Counted from the stretch's first letter, positions 24,797 through 34,506 are shown. The stretch: 64,000 nt of DNA from JBARKJ01 sp963698885 (GCA_963698885.1 CAVOSJ010000004.1:124001-188000), one strand, 5' to 3'. A program made the numbers and translations. The notes: generated from the letters alone by a model not told the origin.

Positions 24797-25881
24797 AGAT
24801 ATTAAACCGTTACATCCTGAAAGAATTCAGCCGCTTCCTGGCCATTACGCTTTCGGCCTTTCTGGTCCTTTTCCTGATTGGCGACTTCATAGAGAAGGTG
24901 GACGATTACGTGGTGCACAAGGCGCAGGCGGTGGACGTAATCAGCTATATGCTCTACCAGGTCCCGAACATCGCGTTTATGGTCATGCCGTTGGCCGTGC
25001 TCCTGTCCACGCTTTTAAGCCTGGGGCTTCTGTCCAAAAACGGAGAGATCATCGCGATGAAAGCGGGCGGATTGCCGCTGCACCGGATAGTGGCGCCGAT
25101 ATTCATTACCGCCCTGGTCCTCTCCGGACTCCTTTTCTGGGCAAACCAGACCGTGATTCCCTATTGCAACGCAAGGGCGGAATACATAAAGCAGGTGAAA
25201 ATTGAGAAAAAGCCCGCCCGTCCCATGCTGAAACACGACAAGTTCTGGTTCCGGGGGCCCGGCGGAGAGGTGGTCAACGTCGGGCTGGTGGAATTCAAGT
25301 CCGGGGCTCCGACCTGCTATGGCGTCACTTTTTATAGGCTGGACAAGGACTTCAACCTCTACCAGCGCGTGGACTCGGAGAGGATGGACTGGGAAGCGGG
25401 CAAGTGGGTGCTTTTAAAGGGAATCGCATACGATTTCAAGCCGGGCGGCGGTATACAGATGAAAAAGTTCGACAGACTGGCTATAAACCTTCCCGAGAAA
25501 CCGGACGATTTCAAGAGGGTGGAACGGCTGTCTGAAGAGATGGATTTCTCAGAGCTCCAGAATTATATAGCAATGCTCCACAGGGAAGGGTACAACCCGG
25601 TAAAATATATGGTTGACCTTTATGCCAAGGTATCGTTCACGCTGGCCAACCTGATAATGGTCATCGTAGCCGTGCCGTTTTCGCTCAGGACCTCGCGGAG
25701 CGGCGGGATGGCCCTTGGCGTCGCCATCTGTGTCGTCCTCGCCATCAGTTACTGGTTTCTTTATTCCTTCTCCATCTCGCTGGGGCACGCGGGCAGGTTC
25801 CCCCCGCTGTTCGCGGCATGGTTCTCAAACGCTCTTTTCTGCGCGTCGGGAATTTACTTGTACATACAGGCGGACAGATAG
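24793..25881 (+). CDS. lptG: LPS export permease LptG
   Basis: A 362-residue paralogue of LptF with the same fold: LNRYILKEFSRFL at the start, PLAVLLSTLLSLGLLS in helix 2, and PFSLRTSRSGGMALG before the last helices. It overlaps lptF by 4 bp (ATGA), showing translational coupling of the two halves of the permease. The 137-bp gap to the next gene has an AAGCTTAAGCTT palindrome and nothing else that I can interpret. Confidence 0.92.
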   Translation: MKILNRYILKEFSRFLAITLSAFLVLFLIGDFIEKVDDYVVHKAQAVDVISYMLYQVPNIAFMVMPLAVLLSTLLSLGLLSKNGEIIAMKAGGLPLHRIVAPIFITALVLSGLLFWANQTVIPYCNARAEYIKQVKIEKKPARPMLKHDKFWFRGPGGEVVNVGLVEFKSGAPTCYGVTFYRLDKDFNLYQRVDSERMDWEAGKWVLLKGIAYDFKPGGGIQMKKFDRLAINLPEKPDDFKRVERLSEEMDFSELQNYIAMLHREGYNPVKYMVDLYAKVSFTLANLIMVIVAVPFSLRTSRSGGMALGVAICVVLAISYWFLYSFSISLGHAGRFPPLFAAWFSNALFCASGIYLYIQADR

Positions 25882-26018
25882 AAAGCTTAAGCTTCTTCCG
25901 ATGAAAGACTCTTCCGTTCTCCCTGTTAATTGTAACCTTAATGTACGGCAAAATTGTCTCTTGTAATTATTGCAACTATTACACCAGCCTCATATAGAGC
26001 TATACGAAACGAGGATAT

Positions 26019-28157
26019 GTGATTAAAATCGCGGCCATAATCATCCTGACGGCTTTCATCTTTGTCTATGACCTGACCACCCCCCACGGGATGTCCGTTT
26101 CTCTTTTGTACCTCATCCCTTTTAGCCTTTCAGGGATGCTCACAGGGAAGAAATTCGCCTTCGCCTTCGCGGGCGTCACGACTGCTCTCGTGATAGCGGG
26201 ATATTTCCTTGCGGCGGCGCCCAAATTCCCGGTGGTCAGTGAGATTAACAGGTCGCTGACCATCCTGGTGGGGTGGGGGATATTGGTCGCCTTGATGCAG
26301 CGGAAGAGAGTCCTTAGTGAGCTTTCCGAGACGAACGCGAGGCTTCAAGCCATATTCGACTGCTCGCCAAACGGCATAATAGCGCTCGACCCGGAAGGGA
26401 ATGTGCTCGATTGGAACCGCGGCGCCCAGGACATTTTCGGTTACACTCCCGAAGAAATAAAGGGACGCCCTTACCCGATCGCACCGGCAGAGGACTTCCG
26501 AAAGAACCTTGATTCAGCGCTTGCGGGAAATACGCTAAAAAACATCGAAATCTCCCGCAGGCGTAAAGACGGCAAAACGGTGCATATACTTCATTCGCAC
26601 GCCCCGCTCCGGGATGCGGAAGGAGACATTTACGGCGCCTTAGGGATTTTTATCGACCTCACCGAAAAGAAACGGGCCGAAGCGGAAATTGAAAAAGCAA
26701 ACGCGAAGTTGAAGGCTATATTTGAATGCGCGCCAGTGGCTATAGTAGCGCTCGATCCGGACGGGAACGTCCTCGACTGGAACCGGGGGGCGCAGAAGAT
26801 TTTCGGCTATGAGCCGCAGGAAGTAATAGGCCGCTTTTACCCGCTGGTCGAAGAAGACGCCGACGAGTTCAAAAAGCTCCTGGCGGGGTATAGCGAAGGG
26901 AAATCGATCGCGGGCATCGAGGTTACGCGCAGGAGAAAAGACGGGACAAAAATTCAAGTACTCCTTTCTTCCGCCCCTCTCAAGGATGCGGGTGGGCAGG
27001 TTATCGGCGTACTGGGAATTTTAACGGACCTCACCGAAAAGAAACGGGCCGAGGCGGAAATTGAAAAAGCCAACGAGATGTTGAAGGCTGTATTCGACTG
27101 CGCGCCTGTGGCTATAATAGCGCTTGATCCGGACGGGAAGGTGCTCGACTGGAACCGGGGGGCTCAGAATATCTTCGGTTATGAGGCAAAAGAAGTGATC
27201 GGCCGCCCTTATCCCATAGTGGCGAAAAAGGACTTCGATACGCTCAAAAAGAACCTGGATACGCTGTTCGGAGGGAAGCAGATAAATAACATGGAACTTC
27301 CCCGAAGGAGAAAAGACGGAAAGATAATACAGGTACTTGGTTCAGGCGCCCCGTTAAGAGATGCGAAGGGACATGTTGTGGGCACCTTGGTGAGTTTTTT
27401 CGATTTGACCGAGAAAAAGAAGGCCGCGGCGGATATCGAAAGACTTAATATTGAAGTAGCAGAAAGAGCGATGATTGAACGGGAGAGGGAAGACCTCTCC
27501 GCGATGATAATCCACGACCTGAAATCCCCGTTGACCGCTATGATGGCTTATACCGACATGCTTATCGAAAACAGGATCGAAGATAAAAAAGAAGCCTTAA
27601 GGATGATCCGGCAGGGCTCTGAAAAAATATTGGGGATGGTGGAAGATTACCTGATCGTTTACAGGTCTCATGCGGTCAAGCTCGAGCTTCAGATGATGCC
27701 CGAGGAAATCGTAAATATTTTAAGAGGTCTTGAGAAGGACTTCCATGCGTTGGCTGAAAAAAAGTACATCCGCCTGAATTTCGCCTTCGCGGACTCGCCC
27801 AAGGCGGTAATTGATAAAAAACAGTTCAGTCGAGCAGTATCGAACCTCGTCGAAAACGCCATCAAATTTACTCCGAGGGGCGGGTCAATCACGTTATCCG
27901 TGGAGGCGTCAGAGAGCGATTTTACCGTCTCCGTAAGCGATTCCGGCCCCGGAATAATGCCGGAGGAGCAAGATGATATCTTCCAGAAGCATTACCGTTC
28001 CAGCATGGCCATGGGCACCAAGGGCGCGGGCCTGGGCCTGGCAATAGTAAAAGCAATCGCGGAGGCCCACGGCGGGAAAATCACTTTCGAGAATAACGCC
28101 GGCTCGGGGAGCACTTTTAAGCTGACAATCCCTCTCCGTCAGGAATATGCGGAATAA
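26019..28157 (+). CDS. Triple-PAS membrane sensor histidine kinase
   Basis: A 712-residue kinase with a GTG start after GAGG. Residues ~1-95 form three or four membrane helices. Three PAS domains of ~123 residues follow, each containing IALDPxGxVLDWNRGAQ and ending in DLTEKK. HisKA has its histidine in MIIHDLKSPLTA, and the ATPase has N (NLVENAIKF) and G boxes (GPGIMPEE, GAGLGLAIV). PAS2 and PAS3 are so alike at the DNA level, including the linker, that a recent duplication is likely. No response regulator is adjacent, so it is an orphan. The signal is unknown. Confidence 0.9.
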   Translation: MIKIAAIIILTAFIFVYDLTTPHGMSVSLLYLIPFSLSGMLTGKKFAFAFAGVTTALVIAGYFLAAAPKFPVVSEINRSLTILVGWGILVALMQRKRVLSELSETNARLQAIFDCSPNGIIALDPEGNVLDWNRGAQDIFGYTPEEIKGRPYPIAPAEDFRKNLDSALAGNTLKNIEISRRRKDGKTVHILHSHAPLRDAEGDIYGALGIFIDLTEKKRAEAEIEKANAKLKAIFECAPVAIVALDPDGNVLDWNRGAQKIFGYEPQEVIGRFYPLVEEDADEFKKLLAGYSEGKSIAGIEVTRRRKDGTKIQVLLSSAPLKDAGGQVIGVLGILTDLTEKKRAEAEIEKANEMLKAVFDCAPVAIIALDPDGKVLDWNRGAQNIFGYEAKEVIGRPYPIVAKKDFDTLKKNLDTLFGGKQINNMELPRRRKDGKIIQVLGSGAPLRDAKGHVVGTLVSFFDLTEKKKAAADIERLNIEVAERAMIEREREDLSAMIIHDLKSPLTAMMAYTDMLIENRIEDKKEALRMIRQGSEKILGMVEDYLIVYRSHAVKLELQMMPEEIVNILRGLEKDFHALAEKKYIRLNFAFADSPKAVIDKKQFSRAVSNLVENAIKFTPRGGSITLSVEASESDFTVSVSDSGPGIMPEEQDDIFQKHYRSSMAMGTKGAGLGLAIVKAIAEAHGGKITFENNAGSGSTFKLTIPLRQEYAE

Positions 28158-28243
28158 CCAGATTGCCGCTTGGGAGCCAAGCGTGTCCCTGTAGCCGCCA
28201 TCAGACGCGCAAGCGGACGCCCCGGATCCCTTTCCTCCCCTCT

Positions 28244-28729
28244 TTACATTGCAAAAGCTTCCTCTTCCGGCTTGTAAAGCTCGGCCTTGGTTATGATGAC
28301 GTCACAGGGCGCGCCATTGATTATCTTGTCCACGTTCCTGCCGAAAAGCATATGCTCCAGCCTCGATTCGTCGTGGTGCCCGAGGACTATCAAATCCACC
28401 TCTTTCTCCCTGGCCACCCGGAGTATCGCCTTCACGGGGTCTTCATTCGATACGACCTCGACCTCTTCGATATCCAACCTGTTTCTTAGCTCCCTGAGTC
28501 TCGCGGCCACGAAATAATCAAGGTCCTTTATCGCCTCCGTGCGCAGGACCTCCAGGTCTTTTTTATAGAGTACGCCGCCGGGGCTATCGAATATCCTCGG
28601 TATCTGCCTGTAGACGTTAAGCACATACAGCCGACCCCCGAAGGCCTCGGCCTGGGCCACTGCTTTCTGGAGCGCCTTTTCCGAGGACGCTGAGAAGCTT
28701 ATGGGAACAAGTATCTTGTAGTCTTTCAT
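28244..28729 (-). CDS. Universal stress protein (UspA family)
   Basis: A 161-residue single Usp domain: ILVPISFSASSEKALQKAV at the N terminus and the ATP-binding-type GHHDESRLEHMLFGRNVDKII near the end (given as two runs, GHHDESRLEHML and FGRNVDKII), which differs slightly from the canonical G2xG9xGS/T. GGAGG precedes the ATG. Role in stress survival is by family only. Confidence 0.85.
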   Translation of the reverse strand: MKDYKILVPISFSASSEKALQKAVAQAEAFGGRLYVLNVYRQIPRIFDSPGGVLYKKDLEVLRTEAIKDLDYFVAARLRELRNRLDIEEVEVVSNEDPVKAILRVAREKEVDLIVLGHHDESRLEHMLFGRNVDKIINGAPCDVIITKAELYKPEEEAFAM

Positions 28730-28771
28730 CCTTAAACCTCCTTAAATATCGAACCCCGGATTCGCCTCCGG

Positions 28772-29248
28772 TTACGCCGCTTTCCTTGTCGCCTCGATTA
28801 TAAGTGGACGGACGAGACGGAAGAAGTCCGTGTAGGTCATCCTGATAGCCTCGTGGTGCGTCCCTGCGTTGAACACTATATTTTTATCATCCCGGAGCGC
28901 GCTGTCGGCATAGACCGGCAGTCCGTAAAGGTTCCCGAAAGGCGGCATCGCCCCCGCCTCGCAGTCCGGAAATATCTTCTTTATCTCTTCCTCGGTCGCA
29001 AGTGCCACCATCCTGAAGCCTAAATCGGCCCGGAGAGCCGCCACGTCCACCCGCCTGTCCGCCGGGAGGACGGCCATCAGGTAGCCCGTGTCGCTTTTCA
29101 ATATCACCGACTTCACCAGGTTTTTGCCGCTTACGTGCATGGTCGATGCTATCTCCTGCGCGGTATATGCCTCACCGTGCCGGAGAATCTCGTAGCGCAC
29201 CCCGCTGTCATCCAGGTATTTTTTAAGTTTTTCGGTTATCATATCCAT
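28772..29248 (-). CDS. YbaK/ProX-type aminoacyl-tRNA deacylase
   Basis: A 158-residue YbaK/EbsC domain protein. The conserved lysine-containing segment NLVKSVILKSD, the loop GAMPPFG and the C-terminal FNAGTHHEAIRM match editing domains that remove mischarged amino acids (for example Cys or Ala from tRNA-Pro). Which tRNA it edits cannot be read off. It is followed by a gap of 42 bp to the uspA gene. Confidence 0.83.
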   Translation of the reverse strand: MDMITEKLKKYLDDSGVRYEILRHGEAYTAQEIASTMHVSGKNLVKSVILKSDTGYLMAVLPADRRVDVAALRADLGFRMVALATEEEIKKIFPDCEAGAMPPFGNLYGLPVYADSALRDDKNIVFNAGTHHEAIRMTYTDFFRLVRPLIIEATRKAA

Positions 29249-29254
29249 TCTCCA

Positions 29255-29704
29255 CTATAATTTTTTAGCCGCCGTCCGATCAAGAGAAAATCTCCCGCCG
29301 CCCTTTATTGCCAGGGCGATTGCCGCCGCGAACGCCAAAATATGATACTCGAAACCTTCCTTACCCGCGGACATCCGGCCGAACCAGTTCATGAAAAAAC
29401 CGTTCTGCCAGTGCACCATGTATACCGCGACAACCATCACCACCGCGATCCCTAAAGCTGAAATGCGCGTCAGGAACCCTATTACCAGGAAAAGCCCGCC
29501 CAGGAATTCGGCGGCAATGTCGAGCGCCGCAAAAAATGGCGGGATTCCCATCCCGGCAAACATCTGGAAGGTGCCGGAAAGCCCCGGCCCTCCGAACAAA
29601 CCCAGGACCTTCTGCGAGCCGTGTGCCAGGAATACAATTCCCAGCGCGAGCCTTAAAACAAGCATCGACCAGGAGTCCTCGGTTATGAACAGTTCTCTCA
29701 GCAC
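29255..29704 (-). CDS. DoxX family membrane protein
   Basis: A 149-residue protein with four membrane helices: LVLRLALGIVFLAHGSQK, AALDIAAEFLGGLFLVIGF, ISALGIAVVMVVAVYMVH and a C-terminal helix. GTG start with a GGGGGTGG Shine-Dalgarno stretch. DoxX-type proteins are linked to redox homeostasis in several bacteria, and the function here is unknown. It ends 6 bp before the deacylase gene on the same strand. Confidence 0.82.
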   Translation of the reverse strand: MLRELFITEDSWSMLVLRLALGIVFLAHGSQKVLGLFGGPGLSGTFQMFAGMGIPPFFAALDIAAEFLGGLFLVIGFLTRISALGIAVVMVVAVYMVHWQNGFFMNWFGRMSAGKEGFEYHILAFAAAIALAIKGGGRFSLDRTAAKKL

Positions 29705-29826
29705 CTGTTACCACCCCCTTATGTAATTTTATCACTAACAGGATAAATTTGCAGTGCCGCACGGGTGGGATTACAGCGGCAAAAGTGATATACTTATAAA
29801 TAGATAATGGTTTATGAGGTGCGGAA

Positions 29827-30096
29827 ATGAAGCACAACATGGGTAAGACGGAAAAGCTGGTCCGTCTGGTCGGCGGACTGGTCTTCTTTATCATCGGCTG
29901 GCTTGTCCTTAAAGGCTACACGTTGTTGATATCAGTGGTCACCGCTACGACGGTCATCGGCTTTATCCTGGCCTTCGCGGGGGGTGTGGTGTTCCTGACT
30001 GGGTTAGCCTCCTGGTGCCCTTTAAACGCGCTCTTCAAGCATAATTCTTGCGAAGCCTGCAAGATTGGAGAAAGCCACAGGCACTTGCCGGTATAA
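29827..30096 (+). CDS. DUF2892 (YgaP-like) inner membrane protein
   Basis: An 89-residue protein with two membrane helices and the family tail ASWCPLNALFKHNSC. This cysteine-bearing membrane unit is fused to rhodanese in YgaP but stands alone here. GAGGTGCGGA precedes the ATG. Function unknown, with a link to sulfur or redox chemistry suggested by the family. Confidence 0.75.
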   Translation: MKHNMGKTEKLVRLVGGLVFFIIGWLVLKGYTLLISVVTATTVIGFILAFAGGVVFLTGLASWCPLNALFKHNSCEACKIGESHRHLPV

Positions 30097-30212
30097 GGTT
30101 AAAAAGACGAGAACGGGGCGGCGACGGGGAGCCCTGATATTGTTTTTAGTCGGGGCGCTGGCGGATTGCGCCGTACAGAAGTGTTTCCCCACAATCTTAT
30201 TTGCTTATTCGC

Positions 30213-30241
30213 TTGATTTTATCGCCGTCAAGTGATATAAA
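30213..30241 (+). promoter_or_regulatory. Putative promoter of the glycosyltransferase gene
   Basis: TTGATT, a 17-nt spacer and TATAAA in the 204-bp gap before the GT2 gene. Nothing else was seen in that gap. Confidence 0.4.
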
Positions 30242-30300
30242 TCATGGGACTGAAACTCTTATTTGCAATAAGTCTGAAAAGTTGAACGGAAATAACAAAA

Positions 30301-31088
30301 TGAACAAGAATTCGATATCCGTCGTCATACCCTGCTTTAATGAATCCCTGACTATCTATAAAAATATTGAACAGATTAAGGACTATCTCGAAACGAGATT
30401 TTCCCGTTATGAGATTATCGCCGTGAACGACGGAAGTGTGGACGATACCCGGGAAGAGCTGGAGAGGCTCCGGAACGATTTTGGAATATTCATAATAAAC
30501 AAGAAAAAAAATGAAGGCAAAGGCCGCGCGGTAAGAGACGGGGTCGCGGCGAGCCAGTTCGATTTCGTATTGTTCCTTGACGCCGACCTTGCCATTCCCA
30601 TCGAGGAGCTGGCTAAATTTATGGACGAAGCCGAATCCGGGATGGATATGGTCATTGCTTCCAGGTTCGTGCCCGGGTTGAAGATAATCAAGCCCGTCCT
30701 GTGGTACAGGAAGATAATGGAACGGACATTCCGCGTGATAAGGATGGTTATAATAAATAATTACCAGGTAAAAGACACGCAGTGCGGTTTCAAGCTCTTT
30801 CAGGGGAAGTGCGCCAGGAAGGTCTTCCCGTTACTCAGCATCGAGAGGTTTGCGTTCGACGCCGAGATCGTATTTATTGCCCGCAAATTGAATTTCAAGA
30901 TCAAGGAACTGCCCATATCCCTGCAAAATCCAGAAAGGTCAAGTATCCGTATATTCCGCGATTCTCTTAATATGTTGATTGACCTTTTAAGAATCCGCTG
31001 GAACGACTTGAATAGCGTTTATGCCGGCGAGCCAGCCAAAAAAATGATGGTCCAGACGGAACAAGTCATTGAGGAAGACCTGAACTAG
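30301..31088 (+). CDS. Family 2 glycosyltransferase (DPM1/GtrB-like)
   Basis: A 262-residue GT-A enzyme from the ATG at 30301 with GGAAAT upstream. SVVIPCFNES opens the domain, then VNDGSVDDT, LDADLAIP (DxD) and DTQCGFKLFQ, all typical of polyprenyl-phosphate glycosyltransferases such as dolichyl-phosphate mannosyltransferase. It lacks the two C-terminal membrane helices of GtrB. Product and pathway are unknown, and there is no glycan gene cluster around it. Confidence 0.82.
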
Positions 31089-31122
31089 CCCTCCCCCGCC
31101 TGAAGCCTCTCCTGAATAATTC

Positions 31123-31152
31123 TTGACTTATTTTTTTAAAAGCCTGTATAAT
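31123..31152 (+). promoter_or_regulatory. Sigma-70 promoter of the two-component operon
   Basis: TTGACT, an 18-nt spacer and a perfect TATAAT at 31147-31152, ~22 nt before the ATG at 31175. Confidence 0.65.
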
Positions 31153-31174
31153 AGCGAAATTAAAGGCAAAATGC

Positions 31175-32701
31175 ATGAAATTTAAAAGTCTTCGCACCAG
31201 GATTACCGTCTGGACGATTACCGCTATGCTTCTGATCCCCGTGTTCGTGGGGATGGTTATAGTCGTGAAGCAATTCGCGCTCGCCTCTCAGTTCTCCAAG
31301 ACCATTAACCAATCCGACAGGATAGTCAAAACGACGCTCGTCCGCGACATGGAACAGGCCATGATGGTCAACCAGCTTGACGGGGTAAAGTCCGTCCTGC
31401 AGAAGTTCTCGGGCTTTGAGGGCGTACGGAGCGTGAGCCTTATCAACTCCCGCGGGGAGCAGGTCATTTCCATCGGGGACAAAACGCCGAGGATAGATCC
31501 CTATCAGATGGGCGAAGTCCTTGGCAAGGGGTTGGAAATAACCTCTTTCTCGCACGAAGGCGAAGACTCGGTGCGGCTTTTGGCCCTGCCCATAATGAAC
31601 AAGGGGAAATGCCGCAGCTGCCATGCGCAGGGGCAAGTGAACGGGGCGTTGATTATCAAGCAGCGCTCGGTGGACGTGATGTCCGAGACACGGTTCCTGG
31701 TCGCAATAATGCTGATATCGCTTTTAGTGGCCACGCTTGCCGCAGCCATTACTCTGTTGACCCTGCTTTCCAGGAACGTAGTGGGGCCTCTCCGGGAACT
31801 GTCAAAGGCCACGGAACGAGTGGGGCAGTGCGACCTGGACCTCCGGGTGCCTGTTCAGGGCGAAGGCGAGGTGGGTGAACTGGGCCAAGCCTTCAACCGG
31901 ATGATTAAGGACCTTAAGCGTTCGAGAGACGAGGTCGAGGATAGAAGCAGGCAGACCCGCGAGGCCTGCGAGTCTATGCAGGCGGCGCAGAAGAAGCTGA
32001 TGCAGTCCGAGAAGCTGGCGGCTGTCGGGACGCTTGTGGCAGGCATCGCGCATGAAATAAACAACCCCACCGGGATAATCTCCTCCCGCGTGGACTGCAT
32101 GTTATGGGAAGGGACTCCTGAAGGCCAGCTCAAAGACGACCTCATGGTGATAAACAGACAGGCAGCCAGGATCGCGGAAATAACCCGGTCCCTCCTTACA
32201 TTTGCGAGACAGGCTCCGACAGACATGGGGCCGGTCGACGTAAATGCTATAGTGGAAGACACGATATTCCTGGTCATGAAGCAGTTTTTAAAAGAGAATA
32301 TCCAGATAGAAAAACATCTATCCCCGAAATCCCCCAAAGTGAACGCAAACATGAACCAGCTTCAGCAGGTGCTCTTGGACCTTCTTAACAATGCGCGCGA
32401 CGCGATGCCGCTCGGAGGTACGATAATAATCGCGACCGCCCAGTCCGGAGACAGGGTCGAGATAACGTTTGCCGATACCGGAGAGGGTATCCCGGATGAG
32501 ATTCTTGACAACATCTTCGACCCGTTCTTTACCACGAAAGAAGTCGGCAAGGGCACCGGGCTGGGCCTTTCGGTAAGCTACGGGATAATCCAGGATTTCG
32601 GCGGCAGTATAGAGGTGGAGAGCAGGGCCGGGGAAGGCACCCGGTTCAACATAACCCTGCCGGGGCTCAAGGAGGAAGCTTGGACGAAGAGCGTGGCGTA
32701 A
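31175..32701 (+). CDS. Sensor histidine kinase with periplasmic haem-c (CxxCH) motif
   Basis: A 508-residue kinase. Helix 1 is at ~12-35, followed by a periplasmic domain of ~130 residues with CRSCH (Cys146, Cys149, His150), a covalent haem-c site. Helix 2 is at ~170-195, then HAMP, a coiled coil, HisKA (VAGIAHEINNPTGI) and HATPase (NNARDAMP, DTGEGIPD, GTGLGLSVS). The haem motif suggests redox, oxygen or NO sensing, which is inferred. The ccsA gene at 61 kb would supply haem attachment. It overlaps the response regulator by 22 bp. Confidence 0.9.
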   Translation: MKFKSLRTRITVWTITAMLLIPVFVGMVIVVKQFALASQFSKTINQSDRIVKTTLVRDMEQAMMVNQLDGVKSVLQKFSGFEGVRSVSLINSRGEQVISIGDKTPRIDPYQMGEVLGKGLEITSFSHEGEDSVRLLALPIMNKGKCRSCHAQGQVNGALIIKQRSVDVMSETRFLVAIMLISLLVATLAAAITLLTLLSRNVVGPLRELSKATERVGQCDLDLRVPVQGEGEVGELGQAFNRMIKDLKRSRDEVEDRSRQTREACESMQAAQKKLMQSEKLAAVGTLVAGIAHEINNPTGIISSRVDCMLWEGTPEGQLKDDLMVINRQAARIAEITRSLLTFARQAPTDMGPVDVNAIVEDTIFLVMKQFLKENIQIEKHLSPKSPKVNANMNQLQQVLLDLLNNARDAMPLGGTIIIATAQSGDRVEITFADTGEGIPDEILDNIFDPFFTTKEVGKGTGLGLSVSYGIIQDFGGSIEVESRAGEGTRFNITLPGLKEEAWTKSVA

Positions 32702-34062
32702 AAGTCCTGGTAATAGACGACGAAGCGGACATGCTTGAGAGCTGCACCCGCATCATCCGGAGGCTGGGGTACGAGTGCATTACCATCCAGGACTCCTCCG
32801 GGGCGGCTGAGGTAATCGGACGACAGATGCCTTCGATCGTGCTTACAGATTTCGCCATGCCTGGCTTAAACGGCCTGGACATTCTCCGGCTCTGCCAGGA
32901 AATAAATCCGGACGGAATGGTTATCCTCATCAGCGGATATGCCACTATCCCTAACGTTGTCGAGGCGATGAAGGAAGGCGCATTCGACTATCTGGCCAAA
33001 CCCTTTTCCGCCGATCAGCTAAAGGTGGCGCTGGAACGGGCGGTAAGGCATCGTTGTCTCGCTGAAGAGAACCGTTATCTGCGAACTCAGCTCGCCCAGG
33101 TCCACGGCCTTGATAATATGCTCGGATCGTCGCTCGCCATGCGAAAAGTATTCGACACCATCAGAAAGGTTTCCATGACCGATACCAACATCCTGGTTTA
33201 CGGCGAGTCGGGAACCGGTAAAGAGCTGGTAGCCAGGAGCATACACATCAACAGCAACCGGAAGGATAAGCCTTTCGTACCGGTTGACTGCGCGTCGCTT
33301 CCGGAGAACCTTCTGGAGTCGGAGTTGTTCGGCTATGAAAAAGGCACCTTTACGGGAGCAGACTCGACTAGGCCCGGGCTTTTGGAATTTGCAAATGGAG
33401 GAACTTTTTTCCTGGACGAGATAGGCGAGATGGGGATGAACCTTCAGGCGAAGCTTCTGCGGGTCCTGCAGGAGAGGCAGTTCAGGCGGGTCGGCGGCAG
33501 GAAAATGATCGACGTCGATATACGTTTAATTGCCGCTACGAACCGCGACCTGGAAGAAGGTGTAAAGAATGGGACTTTCCGGGAGGACCTGTACTACAGG
33601 CTGAACGTTATAAGCATAAAGCTTCCTCCGCTTCGGGAGAGGGTGGGTGATGTGCCCATGCTGGCGGACCATTTCTTAAGAGAGTTCACAAACTCTTCCC
33701 AGGGCGGCCCCACGGGTATCGCGCCCGAATCCATGAAGCTCCTGGAGGAGTACGGATGGCCGGGAAACGTGCGGGAACTCCAGAATGTCCTCTCGCGTGC
33801 CGTGACCCTCTGCACGGGCGAAATAATCGTTCCCGAAGACCTCCCGGAGCACATCCGGAACTCTGCGAAGCGACAAGCGCCCGCAATAGAGGGGCTTTCT
33901 TTCAAGGAATCCAAGAAGCTCTGGCTGGTGGATTTCGAGAAGGAATACCTCTCCGACCTTTTGACCAGGAACGGGAACAATATCTCACGCGCGGCAAAAG
34001 AGGCGGGGATAGACCGAAAGACCATCCACCGCCTCTTAAACAAGTACAAACTGAATGCTTGA
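32680..34062 (+). CDS. Sigma-54-dependent response regulator (NtrC type)
   Basis: 460 residues from a TTG start that has GGAGG just upstream. Receiver domain with VIDDEAD and phosphoacceptor Asp57 (LTDFAMPG), AAA+ domain with Walker A GESGTGKE (175-182), and a Fis-type HTH at the end (NISRAAKEAGIDRKTIHRLL). The sigma-54 contact loop reads GTFTGA (222-227), a change from the standard GAFTGA. Partner of the haem kinase by overlap. Its target promoters are not evident in the window. Confidence 0.92.
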   Translation: MDEERGVKVLVIDDEADMLESCTRIIRRLGYECITIQDSSGAAEVIGRQMPSIVLTDFAMPGLNGLDILRLCQEINPDGMVILISGYATIPNVVEAMKEGAFDYLAKPFSADQLKVALERAVRHRCLAEENRYLRTQLAQVHGLDNMLGSSLAMRKVFDTIRKVSMTDTNILVYGESGTGKELVARSIHINSNRKDKPFVPVDCASLPENLLESELFGYEKGTFTGADSTRPGLLEFANGGTFFLDEIGEMGMNLQAKLLRVLQERQFRRVGGRKMIDVDIRLIAATNRDLEEGVKNGTFREDLYYRLNVISIKLPPLRERVGDVPMLADHFLREFTNSSQGGPTGIAPESMKLLEEYGWPGNVRELQNVLSRAVTLCTGEIIVPEDLPEHIRNSAKRQAPAIEGLSFKESKKLWLVDFEKEYLSDLLTRNGNNISRAAKEAGIDRKTIHRLLNKYKLNA

Positions 34063-34065
34063 GCC

Positions 34066-34437
34066 TCAGTTATAGTTTACTTCCACCTCCTCGGCCTCGG
34101 CCGATATCTCATCCTTAATATTGCACTTGGGGGTATAACGCCTGTAAAGAGCCTTGGCCGCGGCGTCTATGTCCTCCTTCGTGTAGAGATAGGCGAACCG
34201 AAACTGGCAACCCCCATCCTTTAATTCCGCCGTGATGCAGGAGCCCTCCGCCGAAGTGACGTGCTCCAAAAGCCGCATCTTCAGGCTGTCCGCCTCGCCG
34301 ACGTAAAAAGGCTTCAGGCTTCCATCCTTCTGCATCTTCGAGATCTTGTAAATCCCGGATTTGTCATCCACCTTGCCCCGTATGACTTTTTCATCCACCG
34401 GAAAATATCCCTGCCAATCCAGCTGGAGCTTCCGCAT
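34066..34437 (-). CDS. GIY-YIG superfamily nuclease-like protein
   Basis: A 123-residue protein with SGIYKI followed by FYVGEADSLKMRLLEH, matching the GIY-(x)n-YVG core and downstream Arg of GIY-YIG domains. The catalytic Glu and Asn normally found later are not obvious, so activity is uncertain. GAGGAGG precedes the ATG. It stands 69 bp downstream of the phage-like cluster on the same strand and could belong to it or be a host gene. Confidence 0.65.
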   Translation of the reverse strand: MRKLQLDWQGYFPVDEKVIRGKVDDKSGIYKISKMQKDGSLKPFYVGEADSLKMRLLEHVTSAEGSCITAELKDGGCQFRFAYLYTKEDIDAAAKALYRRYTPKCNIKDEISAEAEEVEVNYN

Positions 34438-34506
34438 ATTTGCGCCTCCTCCTCGTTGTTCTTACTTAAAATTTATCACAGGAAGAGTAGCGGTGCAAGG
34501 AGGAGG

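Noticed and set aside
25882..26018. AAGCTTAAGCTT palindrome and weak promoter-like boxes before the triple-PAS kinase
   Set aside because: The palindrome is short with no following T run, and the boxes do not reach a useful match.
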